A DNA stretch of 38,879 nucleotides from a virus (IMGVR_UViG_3300043398_000133:1-38879), one strand, 5' to 3'. Shown: positions 31,185 through 38,441, counted from the first letter of the stretch. The notes: generated by a model not told the origin, from the sequence alone. Made by a program: numbers and translations.

Positions 31185-31576
31185 AATTTTTGCTGGCTTT
31201 GACTTTGACTCTGCCATGCGTGGCATTTGCAGAAAACTACGCCGAGTGTCTATTGGCTGGAGCGAAGCAGGCAAAAACACAGCCAACACTTGGAGCAGTG
31301 TTCCGGGAGTGCAACGGAAAGTATCCAGACCAATACCGTGGCGTGGTGGTCGGCTCTGGGAATAAAAAATGGTCGCCCTTCTCCCAAACAGCAGACCAGT
31401 GCACGATTAAACAAACGGCAGATATTGCATTCCCGCAGGCGGCCTATGTTGCCTCTAAGGCCTGTTGCTGCTTGTACGGGTCCACACAAAACCCATGCTG
31501 GGGCAACAATGAAAACATGGTTTGGCTTGTGAATAGTGCAGGGCAGGCAACTTGCCATACGCATGAGACTCGATAG
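31181..31576 (+). CDS. Secreted Cys-rich protein in the cI operon
   Basis: A 131-aa protein with a clear signal peptide (MKFLLALTLTLPCVAFA, cleavage about residue 17). The mature part has eight Cys, including a CCC cluster (ASKACCCLYG) and NPCWGNNEN, suggesting disulfides in the periplasm. The ATG overlaps the repressor stop by 4 nt, so it is made in the lysogen. Lysogeny-expressed exported proteins often alter host surface or block superinfection; that role is inferred. No family recognised. Confidence 0.75.
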   Translation: MKFLLALTLTLPCVAFAENYAECLLAGAKQAKTQPTLGAVFRECNGKYPDQYRGVVVGSGNKKWSPFSQTADQCTIKQTADIAFPQAAYVASKACCCLYGSTQNPCWGNNENMVWLVNSAGQATCHTHETR

Positions 31577-31581
31577 GTGAA

Positions 31582-31788
31582 ATGACTGCCAAGTACCTTG
31601 CACAAGCCTTTGACCAAGCCGGGGAAGAGGTTGCACGCCTGACGACGACAGCCGCCAGTGCGGAAGATGCCCGCGCTGAGTTACGCAGGCTGCTGTTTGC
31701 CGGCGCAGCAGAGACAGGTGCGCCCGTTCATCAACTGGCGCTGATCGTGACCAAAATTTACTCAGACAAGCCTGCCGATAAGGATTGA
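31582..31788 (+). CDS. Small protein of the cI operon, 68 aa
   Basis: MTAKYLAQAFDQAGEEVARL, then EDARAELRRLLFAGAAETGA, an Ala-rich helical protein. It starts 6 nt after the secreted-protein stop behind AGGTGA. Its 3' end overlaps the convergent HicB-like gene by 31 nt. Function unknown. Confidence 0.55.
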   Translation: MTAKYLAQAFDQAGEEVARLTTTAASAEDARAELRRLLFAGAAETGAPVHQLALIVTKIYSDKPADKD

Positions 31789-31991
31789 CGGCCCTTTTCC
31801 GCGAGGGCATTCATGTAGCCCATCATGGTTCCGTCATGCTCGCCGCATAACTTGAAGTCAAAGAGCTTTGACACTGCCTCTGCCTTTGTTGCACCAAAGA
31901 CAGCATAGGAAACATCTTCGGTGTTGACCGCCGCCTCCCACAGCCCATCAGGCATTCGTTTGATGTGAATGGTGACTGTTTCGTCTGACAT
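31758..31991 (-). CDS. HicB/DUF1902-like small protein, 77 aa
   Basis: MSDETVTIHIKRMPDGLWEA, then YAVFGATKAEAVSKLFDFKL gives the beta-beta-alpha pattern of HicB-type antitoxin folds (partial RNase H-like). No HicA toxin is adjacent. The ATG at 31991 follows AGGAC and is preferred over 32018. It converges on the cI operon and has a promoter (TTGAGC, 18 bp, TAAAAT) within the second operator cluster, so it should be repressor-controlled. Confidence 0.6.
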   Translation of the reverse strand: MSDETVTIHIKRMPDGLWEAAVNTEDVSYAVFGATKAEAVSKLFDFKLCGEHDGTMMGYMNALAEKGRQSLSAGLSE

Positions 31992-32009
31992 TGCTTTGTC
32001 CTGGTTGAT

Positions 32010-32033
32010 ACCGCCCATCGAGGCGGTTTTTTT
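32010..32033 (+). terminator. Intrinsic terminator of the cI operon
   Basis: ACCGCC (32010-32015), 6-nt loop, GGCGGT (32022-32027), then a run of T to 32033. It ends rightward transcripts from cI after they cross the HicB-like gene antisense, and isolates the early promoter beyond. Confidence 0.88.
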
Positions 32034-32079
32034 ACGCCTGCTTCTCTGCCAACCTTCGGGGTTTACCCTGAATCAGTAA

Positions 32080-32109
32080 ATTTTATTTAGTTTACTTTAC
32101 TGCGCTCAA
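32080..32109 (-). promoter_or_regulatory. Leftward promoter of the HicB-like gene
   Basis: -35 TTGAGC (32109-32104), 18-bp spacer, -10 TAAAAT (32085-32080) on the minus strand. The operator at 32086-32099 lies in the spacer, so the CI-like protein should repress it. Confidence 0.45.
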
Positions 32110-32123
32110 TTTAGTGTGCTAAA
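32086..32123 (+). promoter_or_regulatory. Second operator cluster and rightward early promoter (PL-like)
   Basis: Sites TTTAGTTTACTTTA (32086-32099) and TTTAGTGTGCTAAA (32110-32123), 24 bp apart; with its preceding A the second is the exact inverse of O1 near cro. The promoter is TTTACT (32096-32101), 18 bp, TAAAGT (32120-32125), with start at about 32132. The -10 is covered by the operator exactly as at cro. Confidence 0.7.
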
Positions 32124-32132
32124 GTATGACCC

Positions 32133-32363
32133 ATGCCGCAAACAAAGCGGCATCGGGCCAAGGTGATCGAGCTTTGCACCCCGTTGCGTATGTGTTCCGG
32201 GGCACTCAAACAGACCGGTGAGGCAAAGCGGAAGCCAAAAAAAGCAAACCGCGACGGCAGAAATGCCACGTTGGGCCGGGGTTGTCAGTGCAAGGCTGCA
32301 ACCAGGTCGGTGGGTACCCCCAACGTCATCCCTTCGGGGTCATCAAAACACGGCGGCAGATAG
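32133..32363 (+). CDS. Possible leaderless basic peptide, 76 aa
   Basis: The ATG coincides with the predicted transcription start of the early promoter. The product is strongly basic (PQTKRHRAKVIEL, then GEAKRKPKKANRDGRN), a composition reminiscent of arginine-rich N-type antiterminators. Against it: the ATG forms one arm of a perfect hairpin, there is no ribosome site, and the C-terminal half is low-quality. Both coding and noncoding readings remain open. Confidence 0.3.
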   Translation: MPQTKRHRAKVIELCTPLRMCSGALKQTGEAKRKPKKANRDGRNATLGRGCQCKAATRSVGTPNVIPSGSSKHGGR

Positions 32364-32628
32364 TGATCTGCCACAAGCGCAGCCAGTGCGCGGCCTGAGC
32401 CCAGCAATGGGGAGACGCAGGCCACCCCTCAAACGAGGGGCATCAAGCAAGCGTCTGGATTGGGCGCTTACTTGATGACCGGCAAGAGCGTGTGCGGAAT
32501 TAGCCACGGCGCGCAAAAAACCACTTTCCATCAAAAGGAACCGTGCGTTGAAGAAAAGCAAAGCCCTGCTTCATGGGCAGCTTGTCGGGCATCAACCAAA
32601 CCTCCCTGAGCTGCTTCGGCAGCTTTTC

Positions 32629-32659
32629 GCCCCCGGCTTCAAACACCGGGGGCTTTTTT
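32629..32659 (+). terminator. Strong intrinsic terminator at the end of the early leader
   Basis: GCCCCCGG (32629-32636), 9-nt loop, CCGGGGGC (32646-32653), then six T (32654-32659). It precedes the first convincing early gene by 17 nt. Expression of the whole right operon therefore depends on readthrough. Confidence 0.92.
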
Positions 32660-32676
32660 CTTTCTGGAGCCGAGAC

Positions 32677-32991
32677 ATGGACCCGCGCCACTTCCACGTT
32701 GCCGAACTTGTGCCCACCGGGTTTCGCACACCGCCAGTGCTTGATGCGCTGGTGCCACTGGTAGCCCCGCCTGAAGCCGGGCACACCTACCGAACTCAGT
32801 GCGAGGTCAGCCCCGGCGTTTGGCTGACGGTTGACTGGGCAGAAAACGAGGACGACGGCTTTTACCTGCACAGCGTGTGGGCTGGTCCCGTTGAGATGCA
32901 CCGCTCCGAGATGCTGGAAGGCTGGGCGGTGGACAAGTGCTATGCGGCTGTCGAACAGCATGCGGCCGAGTCGCGGGAGGAATGCGAATGA
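32677..32991 (+). CDS. Phage protein of unknown function, 104 aa, first convincing early gene
   Basis: MDPRHFHVAELVPTGFRTPP, then CEVSPGVWLTVDWAENEDDG and FYLHSVWAGPVEMHRSEML. It begins behind GGAG at 32677; the in-frame extension to TTG 32548 runs through the terminator and is rejected. Compact alpha/beta protein, no recognised domain. Confidence 0.65.
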   Translation: MDPRHFHVAELVPTGFRTPPVLDALVPLVAPPEAGHTYRTQCEVSPGVWLTVDWAENEDDGFYLHSVWAGPVEMHRSEMLEGWAVDKCYAAVEQHAAESREECE

Positions 32992-33218
32992 CACAACGAA
33001 TCTTCAACCTGCTGCTGGCGGCTGCCTTTCTGGGCCTATTCGTCGGTGCCCAACTGCTCGACCCGCAGGACTTTGAGAGCGATGCCGTTAAGGAGCGCCG
33101 CGAGTGGCTGGCCCACGCCAGGGCATGCCAGACAAAGTACGGCGGCCTGCAGGCCAGCGCCGAGTACGACGGCGACCAACTTGTGTGCGTAACCCGGCGC
33201 GGGGAGGTGCTGCGATGA
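32988..33218 (+). CDS. Small membrane-anchored phage protein, 76 aa
   Basis: MTQRIFNLLLAAAFLGLFVG is an N-terminal transmembrane anchor; the rest (EWLAHARACQTKYGGLQASA, then DQLVCVTRRGEVLR) is probably periplasmic with two Cys. The ATG overlaps the previous stop by 4 nt and GGAGG lies upstream. I recall similar short proteins in other phages. Function unknown. Confidence 0.7.
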   Translation: MTQRIFNLLLAAAFLGLFVGAQLLDPQDFESDAVKERREWLAHARACQTKYGGLQASAEYDGDQLVCVTRRGEVLR

Positions 33219-33760
33219 ACTGCAATGAACATAACTCACCGCTGACTGTAAAAGTTTTGCGCCATAAAGGCCGTCAGTCAGCCGGAGATAGAACAAGAAC
33301 ACATGGAATGTCCGGCACGGCAATTTATTCAATTTGGGACAGCATGATTCAGCGCTGTTACAACCAAAACCGCAGGGATTTTAAATCTTATGGCGCAAAC
33401 GGCGTAACTGTTTGCGAAAAGTGGCGCGCAAGTTTTATCGAATTTTTCAATGACATGGGCCACAGGCCTGATGGTATGTCGCTGGACCGAATAAACCCCG
33501 AAAAAGGCTATTCGCCCGATAACTGCCGGTGGGCCACAACAAGGCAGCAGGCTAGAAATAGAAGGGTGAACAGAATGCTAACCCACGATGGGAAAACAAT
33601 GTGCCTACAAGAATGGGCGGAAGAAGTTGGAATAAACAACATCACTCTTCAGTCCAGACTTGCAAAAAACTGGACTGTCGAACGAGCGCTTACTCAGCCC
33701 GTTGCGCGCATTTATTCGCACCAGAAAAACAGAAAGCCATCGAATAAAGGAGTGGATTAA
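33215..33760 (+). CDS. HNH homing-type endonuclease
   Basis: A 181-aa protein. Residues 35-117 have the HNH layout of free-standing phage endonucleases: SGTAIYSIWDSMIQRCYN, FKSYGANGVTVCEKW, MSLDRINPEKGYSPDNCRWA. Residues 121-160 (MCLQEWAEEVGINNITLQSR, then WTVERALT) look like a NUMOD/HTH DNA-binding tail. The DNA is clearly more AT-rich than its neighbours, a sign of recent transfer. Overlaps at both ends show it is integrated in the operon. Confidence 0.85.
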   Translation: MNCNEHNSPLTVKVLRHKGRQSAGDRTRTHGMSGTAIYSIWDSMIQRCYNQNRRDFKSYGANGVTVCEKWRASFIEFFNDMGHRPDGMSLDRINPEKGYSPDNCRWATTRQQARNRRVNRMLTHDGKTMCLQEWAEEVGINNITLQSRLAKNWTVERALTQPVARIYSHQKNRKPSNKGVD

Positions 33761-34035
33761 TGAACCCTCAATGCGATGATTTTTGTTACAGCAATGGGTG
33801 CACACAAGCTGCCAATTGTCCGGCCCGCGTAACAACTGCAAATCCAGTTGCAGGAATGGCCGCATCAGCAGCACTGACACCGCTAGAGCCAACCGCACCC
33901 ACCGCGCCACTGACTGACCACGACGAAGCCGACGACGCTGCGCTGATGTACGGAATCAGCGTGCTGGTGGCGATTGTTTCTTGCGTTTTCACGCTGGGCT
34001 TTCTGGCGGGCTACATCACCCACCGATTTTTTTAA
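33760..34035 (+). CDS. Small membrane protein with N-terminal Cys, 91 aa
   Basis: MNPQCDDFCYSNGCTQAANC has four Cys within 20 residues. A Pro/Thr/Ala linker follows, then a C-terminal transmembrane helix (ALMYGISVLVAIVSCVFTLG to YITHRFF). It begins at a TAATG junction with the endonuclease. Function unknown. Confidence 0.65.
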   Translation: MNPQCDDFCYSNGCTQAANCPARVTTANPVAGMAASAALTPLEPTAPTAPLTDHDEADDAALMYGISVLVAIVSCVFTLGFLAGYITHRFF

Positions 34036-34045
34036 GGAGCAAAAC

Positions 34046-35218
34046 ATGGAACTTTTGGACATTGAAGAAGTGGGCACCACCGCCCTTCCCCCCGCCGAGC
34101 GCGCCGCCCTGGCGCTGGACAGTGGAAAAGCAGAGCGCCACCTGACCGAGTTGGCCACCAAGCACGCCAGCATCACGCTGGTGAAAGACAAGGCAGGCCG
34201 CGAGCAGGCCCACGGCGCAGCCATGGAGTTGACCCGCGCACGCACCGCCGTTGAGCGTGCAGCCAAAGAAGCCCGCGAGGATGCGACCAAGTTTTCCAAG
34301 GCCGTGATTGCCGAGGCTGCCCGCCTGGTGGCCATCGTTGAGCCGGAAGAAACCCGCCTGAAAGCGGTGCGCGATGCGTGGGACGCTGAGCAGGCCCGCA
34401 TCAAGGCCGAAGCCGAGGCCAAGGAGCGCGCCCGCGTGCTGGCCATCACCGAGCGCATTGCGGCCATCAAGAGCTACGTGGTGCTGGCCAACAACTGCCG
34501 CACCAGTGAGCGCGTGGCCGACCTGCAAACCAAGTTGGCCGGTGTGGAGCTGTTGGACTTTGAAGAGTTTGCCGACGAAGCAGGCTTCGCCTATGCCGAT
34601 GCCACTGCGCACCTGGCTGACGTGCTGGCTGACCGCAAAGCCCAAGAAGCCCAGCAAGCCCGCATCAAGGCCGAGCAAGAAGCCGAATCCGCCCGCCTGA
34701 AGGCCGAGCGCGAAGAGCTGGCCCGCCAGCAGGCCGAGGCCGCCGCAGCCATCAAGAAGCAGCAGGACGAGCTGGCCGCACAGCGCGAAGCAGCGGCAGC
34801 CGAAGCCAGGCGCGTGGCCGACGAAGCCCGTGCCCAGGCCGAAGCCGCAGAGGCCCGCGTGCGCGCCGCCGCCGAGGAGATGGCCGCCCAGCGTGCCGAG
34901 CTGGAGCGCATGCGCGCCGAGCTGGAGGCCAAGAGCAAGCCCGCCGCCGAGCCCATGCTGACTGAGGCGGCGCGACTTGTTGACATGGTTTCAGGCATTG
35001 GTGGCGCTGTCGATGCGGTTGACGGCCCATATTTCCCGGCAGACCCCGAGCCAGCTCCGGTAGCAGCCGAGCCAGCCCCGGTAGTTGCCCACCTGCCGCC
35101 CGCCCCGGTCGCCAGCGCAATCGTGCTGGCTGTTGCCTCGTACTGGGACACCGACAACAAGACCGCCGCGCGCTGGATTACCGAGCGTGCAGCGGAAATC
35201 GAAAGCCTGAAAGGTTGA
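34046..35218 (+). CDS. Long coiled-coil phage protein before recT
   Basis: A 390-aa protein. Residues 30-110 and 120-310 are charged Ala/Glu/Arg-rich coiled coil (ARIKAEAEAKERARVLAITE and similar). A Pro/Ala-rich linker (AAEPAPVVAHLPPAPVA) leads to a short C-terminal domain (WDTDNKTAARWITERAAEI). A perfect AAGGAG precedes the ATG. Similar proteins sit before phage recT genes and may organise or anchor recombination proteins. The function is inferred only from position. Confidence 0.7.
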   Translation: MELLDIEEVGTTALPPAERAALALDSGKAERHLTELATKHASITLVKDKAGREQAHGAAMELTRARTAVERAAKEAREDATKFSKAVIAEAARLVAIVEPEETRLKAVRDAWDAEQARIKAEAEAKERARVLAITERIAAIKSYVVLANNCRTSERVADLQTKLAGVELLDFEEFADEAGFAYADATAHLADVLADRKAQEAQQARIKAEQEAESARLKAEREELARQQAEAAAAIKKQQDELAAQREAAAAEARRVADEARAQAEAAEARVRAAAEEMAAQRAELERMRAELEAKSKPAAEPMLTEAARLVDMVSGIGGAVDAVDGPYFPADPEPAPVAAEPAPVVAHLPPAPVASAIVLAVASYWDTDNKTAARWITERAAEIESLKG

Positions 35219-35220
35219 CC

Positions 35221-36165
35221 ATGGGACACGAAATCGCAACTGCAAAGCAGTTTGACCTGAGCCCCCAGTCGTTTGACCAAGCGCTGACCCTCAGCCAGTA
35301 CCTGGCCGACAGCGACATGGTGCCCAAGGACTTCAAGAGCAAGCCCGGCAACTGTCTGGTGGCCATCCAGTGGGGCATGGAGCTCGGGCTGAAGCCGTTG
35401 CAAGCCATGCAGAACCTGGCCGTGATCAACGGGCGGCCCAGCCTGTGGGGTGATGCCGTCATCGCCCTGGTGCGCAGCAGCCCCGCGTGTGAGTGGGTCA
35501 TCGAGACGCAAACCGAGGACATGGCCACCTGCCGGGTGAAGCGCCGGGGAGAGCCCGAGCAGGAGCGCACCTTCAGCCGCGCCGATGCCAAGCTGGCCGG
35601 GCTGCTGGGCAAGCAAGGGCCATGGGCGCAGTACCCCAAGCGGATGATGCAGATGCGCGCCCGCGCCTTCGCCATGCGCGACGTGTTCCCCGACGTGCTG
35701 CGCGGCCTGCCGGTGGCCGAGGAAGTGATGGACCTGCCCAAAGACATGGGCCAGGCCCATGAGCTGCCCAAGTGGACGGAGGCCAACTACGAGGCCGCCG
35801 ACAAGGCCAGCCGCGAGGGCGTGAAGGCCTACCAGGCTTTTTGGGTGACGTTGCCCGCCAACGACCGCAAGGTGTTGGTGGCCACGCAAGAGCACGAAAA
35901 GTTCAAGGCCGTGGCCATGGCCGCAGACAAGTCGCGCACCGTGGACGACGCCCGCACCGTGGACGCCCCGGCCAAGCCCGCCGCCCAGCAGCAGCCCGCC
36001 ACCAAGACTTTCGAGGAGGTCATGGCCATGCTGTGCCAGGCGACCACCGAGGATGCGCTGTACGTTGCTGGCGACTGGGTGAACGCCATCCAAGACGCCG
36101 AGCAGGTGCAAATGCTCAACGACAAATTTGACGAGAAGCTGGCAGAAATGCGAGGTGCCCAATGA
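35221..36165 (+). CDS. recT: RecT-family single-strand annealing recombinase
   Basis: A 314-aa protein. YLADSDMVPKDFKSKPGNC, IQWGMELGLKPLQAMQNLAV and INGRPSLWGDAVIALVRSSP are the hallmark RecT segment, and KRMMQMRARAFAMRDVFPDV follows. It anneals complementary strands exposed by the exonuclease encoded next. The ATG at 35221 is 2 nt after the preceding stop, behind AAAGG. The C-terminal 90 residues are a Lys/Ala linker plus a small helical domain. Confidence 0.93.
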   Translation: MGHEIATAKQFDLSPQSFDQALTLSQYLADSDMVPKDFKSKPGNCLVAIQWGMELGLKPLQAMQNLAVINGRPSLWGDAVIALVRSSPACEWVIETQTEDMATCRVKRRGEPEQERTFSRADAKLAGLLGKQGPWAQYPKRMMQMRARAFAMRDVFPDVLRGLPVAEEVMDLPKDMGQAHELPKWTEANYEAADKASREGVKAYQAFWVTLPANDRKVLVATQEHEKFKAVAMAADKSRTVDDARTVDAPAKPAAQQQPATKTFEEVMAMLCQATTEDALYVAGDWVNAIQDAEQVQMLNDKFDEKLAEMRGAQ

Positions 36166-36788
36166 TTCACCACCAACACGAACAAGGCTCAGAAGAGTGG
36201 TTGGCCGCTCGCCGGGGCCTTATTACCGGAAGCATGTTCAAAGTGGCCCGCGACCGGCTGAAGAACGGCAGCCCGTCCAAGCAGTGCCAGCAGTACGCCA
36301 TGGACTTGGCCCGCGAGCGCTGCGGTGGCAAGTCGCCCGACAAGTTCCAGAGCTACCACATGCGCGTGGGCTCTGAGCAAGAGGCTGCCGCCCGCGCCGC
36401 CTACGAAGCCGCCACCGGCAACCTGGTGGAAGAGGTGGGGTTTTTTGCTGACGAGGCTGGGCAGTTCGGGTTGTCGCCAGATGGCCTGATCGGCACCGAT
36501 GGCGTGCTCGAAATCAAAACCATGGTGTCCAGCGACACACTTTTCACTGCGGTGGTGGCTGAAGATGTGAGCGAATACATGGACCAGTGCCTGGGCTATC
36601 TGTGGATGCTGGGCCGAGAGTGGGTAGACCTGGTGCTGTGGGCGCCCGACCTGGAGCACATCCACATCAAGCGCATCACCAAGGCCGACTACACCGGCCA
36701 CATCGAATCGCTGGAGAAAGACCTGTTGGAGTTTGCCCAGACCGTGCGCCTGTACGAGTCGAAGCTGCGCCGGGTGCTGGCCGCCTGA
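36162..36788 (+). CDS. YqaJ-family exonuclease, partner of RecT
   Basis: A 208-aa PD-(D/E)XK exonuclease. [20 protein letters not shown] at 10-29, [20 protein letters not shown] at 65-84, and catalytic [19 protein letters not shown] with Asp107, Glu117 and Lys119. It resects double-stranded ends for RecT, like lambda exonuclease with Beta. The start overlaps the recT stop by 4 nt. Confidence 0.93.
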   Translation: MIHHQHEQGSEEWLAARRGLITGSMFKVARDRLKNGSPSKQCQQYAMDLARERCGGKSPDKFQSYHMRVGSEQEAAARAAYEAATGNLVEEVGFFADEAGQFGLSPDGLIGTDGVLEIKTMVSSDTLFTAVVAEDVSEYMDQCLGYLWMLGREWVDLVLWAPDLEHIHIKRITKADYTGHIESLEKDLLEFAQTVRLYESKLRRVLAA

Positions 36789-36807
36789 CAGTTTTGGGGG
36801 AAAGCGG

Positions 36808-36945
36808 ATGCTGGCCAGCCCCTACCCTGTGCAGAAACTGCGGTTCGACGCTACTGCCACAGGATGCAGCACCAGACGCAGCGAGTACCCCACCCATTCA
36901 CCCAGCCCGCACCCAGCGGGCTTTTTTGCGCCCGAACATGATTAA
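36808..36945 (+). CDS. Doubtful small ORF before rdgC, 45 aa
   Basis: [20 protein letters not shown], then [11 protein letters not shown]. It has GGGGGA upstream, but the last third is only the translated terminator hairpin. It overlaps the next start by 8 nt. Recorded because the 149-nt gap holds nothing else but the terminator. Confidence 0.2.
   Translation: MLASPYPVQKLRFDATATGCSTRRSEYPTHSPSPHPAGFFAPEHD
36905..36927 (+). terminator. Intrinsic terminator upstream of rdgC
   Basis: GCCCGC (36905-36910), 5-nt loop, GCGGGC (36916-36921), six T (36922-36927). The rdgC-like ATG is only 10 nt beyond the T-run. It is the same module, with nearly the same sequence, as 2121-2143. Confidence 0.88.
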
Positions 36946-38062
36946 AAACGCCACCATTTACCGGCTTGCTGAGCCGATGACTGTCGTGCACCACGACCTC
37001 GACCAGCTGAATTTCGCCCCCACGCTGCCCACCCAGCAGAAATCGTTGGGCTGGGTGCCGCCCGCCGATGACAGCGATGCGCTGGTGCATTTCAACAGCG
37101 GTGCCCGAGTCATGCGCCTGCGGGTTGAAACCCGCACCGTGCCCGCCGCCACGATTGCGGAGCATGTCGCCCAGATGTGCAAGGCCATCGAGCAGGCCAC
37201 GGGCCGCAAGCCCGGCAAAAAGGAAAAGCGCGACCTGAAGGAAGAAGCGCTCACCACCCTGCTGCCCCACGCCTTCCCCAAGCAAAAGGACGTGCTGTGC
37301 ATCCTGGATGGCCGGTGGCTGATTCTGGACACCACCAGCCCAGGTCTGCTTGACGATGCCATCACGGCCTTGGTTAAGTGCTTGGACGGATTGGTGGTAG
37401 AGCAGGTGCAAACCAACGACTCGCCCGCCGTGGCCATGGCCGAATGGCTGCACGGTGATACAGCCCCAGACGGGTTCAGCTTCGGCAATGCGTGCGAGCT
37501 GAAAGCCCGTGACGAGTCCAGTGCCAAGGTACGGTACACCAACCACTACCTGCTGACCGACGAAGTGAAAACCCACCTGGCCCAAGGCAAGCTGCCCACC
37601 AGCTTGGCCATGGAGTTTGACGACCGCGTGGCATTCACGCTGACCGACACCCTGCAGCTGAAAAAAATCGACTTTGGCGACAAGGTGATGGAAGAGGCCC
37701 GCTCGCATGACCGTAACCCCGGCGACCTTGAAGGCTCCATGGCCATCGCCATTGGCGAGTTCCGGCCCCTGCTGGGCGAGTTGGTCGCTGCCTTGGGTGG
37801 GCACGCGGAGCCCCGGGCGCCAGCCAACCCCGTGACGCCACCGGCCGAGTACTTCGATGGCGACAAAGACCCCATGTACGACAAGGCTGTGAAAGTGGTA
37901 CTTAAAAACCGCAAAGCCAGCATCTCGCTGGTGCAGCGCCACCTGCAGATTGGCTACAACCGCGCCGCCCGGCTGCTGGAGGCCATGGAAAAGGCAGGCG
38001 TCGTCAGCCGAATGGGCGCCAGCGGCCACGGAGAAGTGCTCCAGAAATCACCAACAGCCTGA
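36938..38062 (+). CDS. rdgC: RdgC-like protein fused to an FtsK-gamma domain
   Basis: A 374-aa protein. Residues 1-300 follow RdgC, the toroidal DNA-binding protein that limits RecA ([39 protein letters not shown], then [20 protein letters not shown]). After a linker, residues 311-369 ([46 protein letters not shown]) are an unmistakable FtsK-gamma winged helix, which in FtsK reads KOPS sequences and touches XerD. Ordinary RdgC is about 300 aa and lacks this tail. The ATG at 36938 follows a terminator with no ribosome site; the longer upstream frame is the shadow of the exonuclease. Confidence 0.9.
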   Translation: MIKNATIYRLAEPMTVVHHDLDQLNFAPTLPTQQKSLGWVPPADDSDALVHFNSGARVMRLRVETRTVPAATIAEHVAQMCKAIEQATGRKPGKKEKRDLKEEALTTLLPHAFPKQKDVLCILDGRWLILDTTSPGLLDDAITALVKCLDGLVVEQVQTNDSPAVAMAEWLHGDTAPDGFSFGNACELKARDESSAKVRYTNHYLLTDEVKTHLAQGKLPTSLAMEFDDRVAFTLTDTLQLKKIDFGDKVMEEARSHDRNPGDLEGSMAIAIGEFRPLLGELVAALGGHAEPRAPANPVTPPAEYFDGDKDPMYDKAVKVVLKNRKASISLVQRHLQIGYNRAARLLEAMEKAGVVSRMGASGHGEVLQKSPTA

Positions 38063-38075
38063 AAGGCAAAACACC

Positions 38076-38441
38076 ATGACCGACAACCAAATTGAACAAG
38101 AAATCCAGGCCAAGGGCCTGACCGCCCCCCGCGTCACGCCTGCTGACATTGAGGAGAACATCGAGGCCGAGTTTTTCTTCACCGCTGGCGACGGCGTGTA
38201 CGCCGCAACTGGAATAGTTGCGGATGCACTGCCAATCATTGGCGGCCCACTGAAGCTCCTGACATTCTGCGTCTTGGTGCTGCGCAACGGCTTCACAGTC
38301 ACAGGCGAAAGCGCCTGCGCCAGCCCTGAAAACTTCGACGCCGAGGTGGGCCGCAAGATTGCCCGCGCCAACGCCATCAACAAGGTGTGGCCGCTCATGG
38401 GCTACGAGTTGCGCAGCAAGCTGGCAGAGGTGCAGCCATGA
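38076..38441 (+). CDS. N4 gp49/Sf6 gp66-family protein
   Basis: A 121-aa protein. PADIEENIEAEFFFTAGDGV, then LLTFCVLVLRNGFTVTGESA and NFDAEVGRKIARANAINKVW are diagnostic of the phage gp49/gp66 family, whose function is unknown. The ATG at 38076 is the conserved start. Its stop overlaps the start of the SSB-like repeat gene by 4 nt. Confidence 0.9.
   Translation: MTDNQIEQEIQAKGLTAPRVTPADIEENIEAEFFFTAGDGVYAATGIVADALPIIGGPLKLLTFCVLVLRNGFTVTGESACASPENFDAEVGRKIARANAINKVWPLMGYELRSKLAEVQP

Larger units (their letters stand above)
32133..32660 (+). ncRNA. Structured early leader RNA or ncRNA, about 530 nt, terminator-bounded
   Basis: The region between the early promoter and the first convincing gene (32677) is dense in strong hairpins. 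P1: ATGCCGC/GCGGCAT (32133-32153). P2: GGTTG-CAG/CTG-CAACC with one bulge (32280-32303). P3: GGCAGAT/ATCTGCC with AGTG loop (32355-32372). P4: GGCCTG/CAGGCC enclosing CCCA-GCAA-TGGG, a GNRA tetraloop (32392-32423). P5: CCCCTC-AAAC-GAGGGG (32425-32440). P6: 13-bp stem with one mismatch (32441-32477). P7: AGCTGC-TTCG-GCAGCT (32609-32624). P4-P6 abut almost without gaps. An intrinsic terminator closes it. It could act as a put-like antitermination leader, an immunity RNA or a larger ornate RNA. Confidence 0.6.

Noticed and set aside
34591-36162. 523-aa minus-strand frame opposite recT and the coiled-coil gene
   Set aside because: Low-complexity Ser/Ala and Leu/His sequence produced by antisense reading of GC-rich genes; recT on the other strand is certain.
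36820-36827. KOPS-like GGGTAGGG (minus strand) near the RdgC-FtsK-gamma gene
   Set aside because: An 8-mer with one free base is expected a few times by chance in a genome of this size; other copies (22007-22014 and about 28437) show no pattern.
36587-36937. N-terminal extension of the RdgC-like frame
   Set aside because: It is the +2 shadow of the exonuclease gene and crosses an intrinsic terminator; RdgC similarity begins at 36938.
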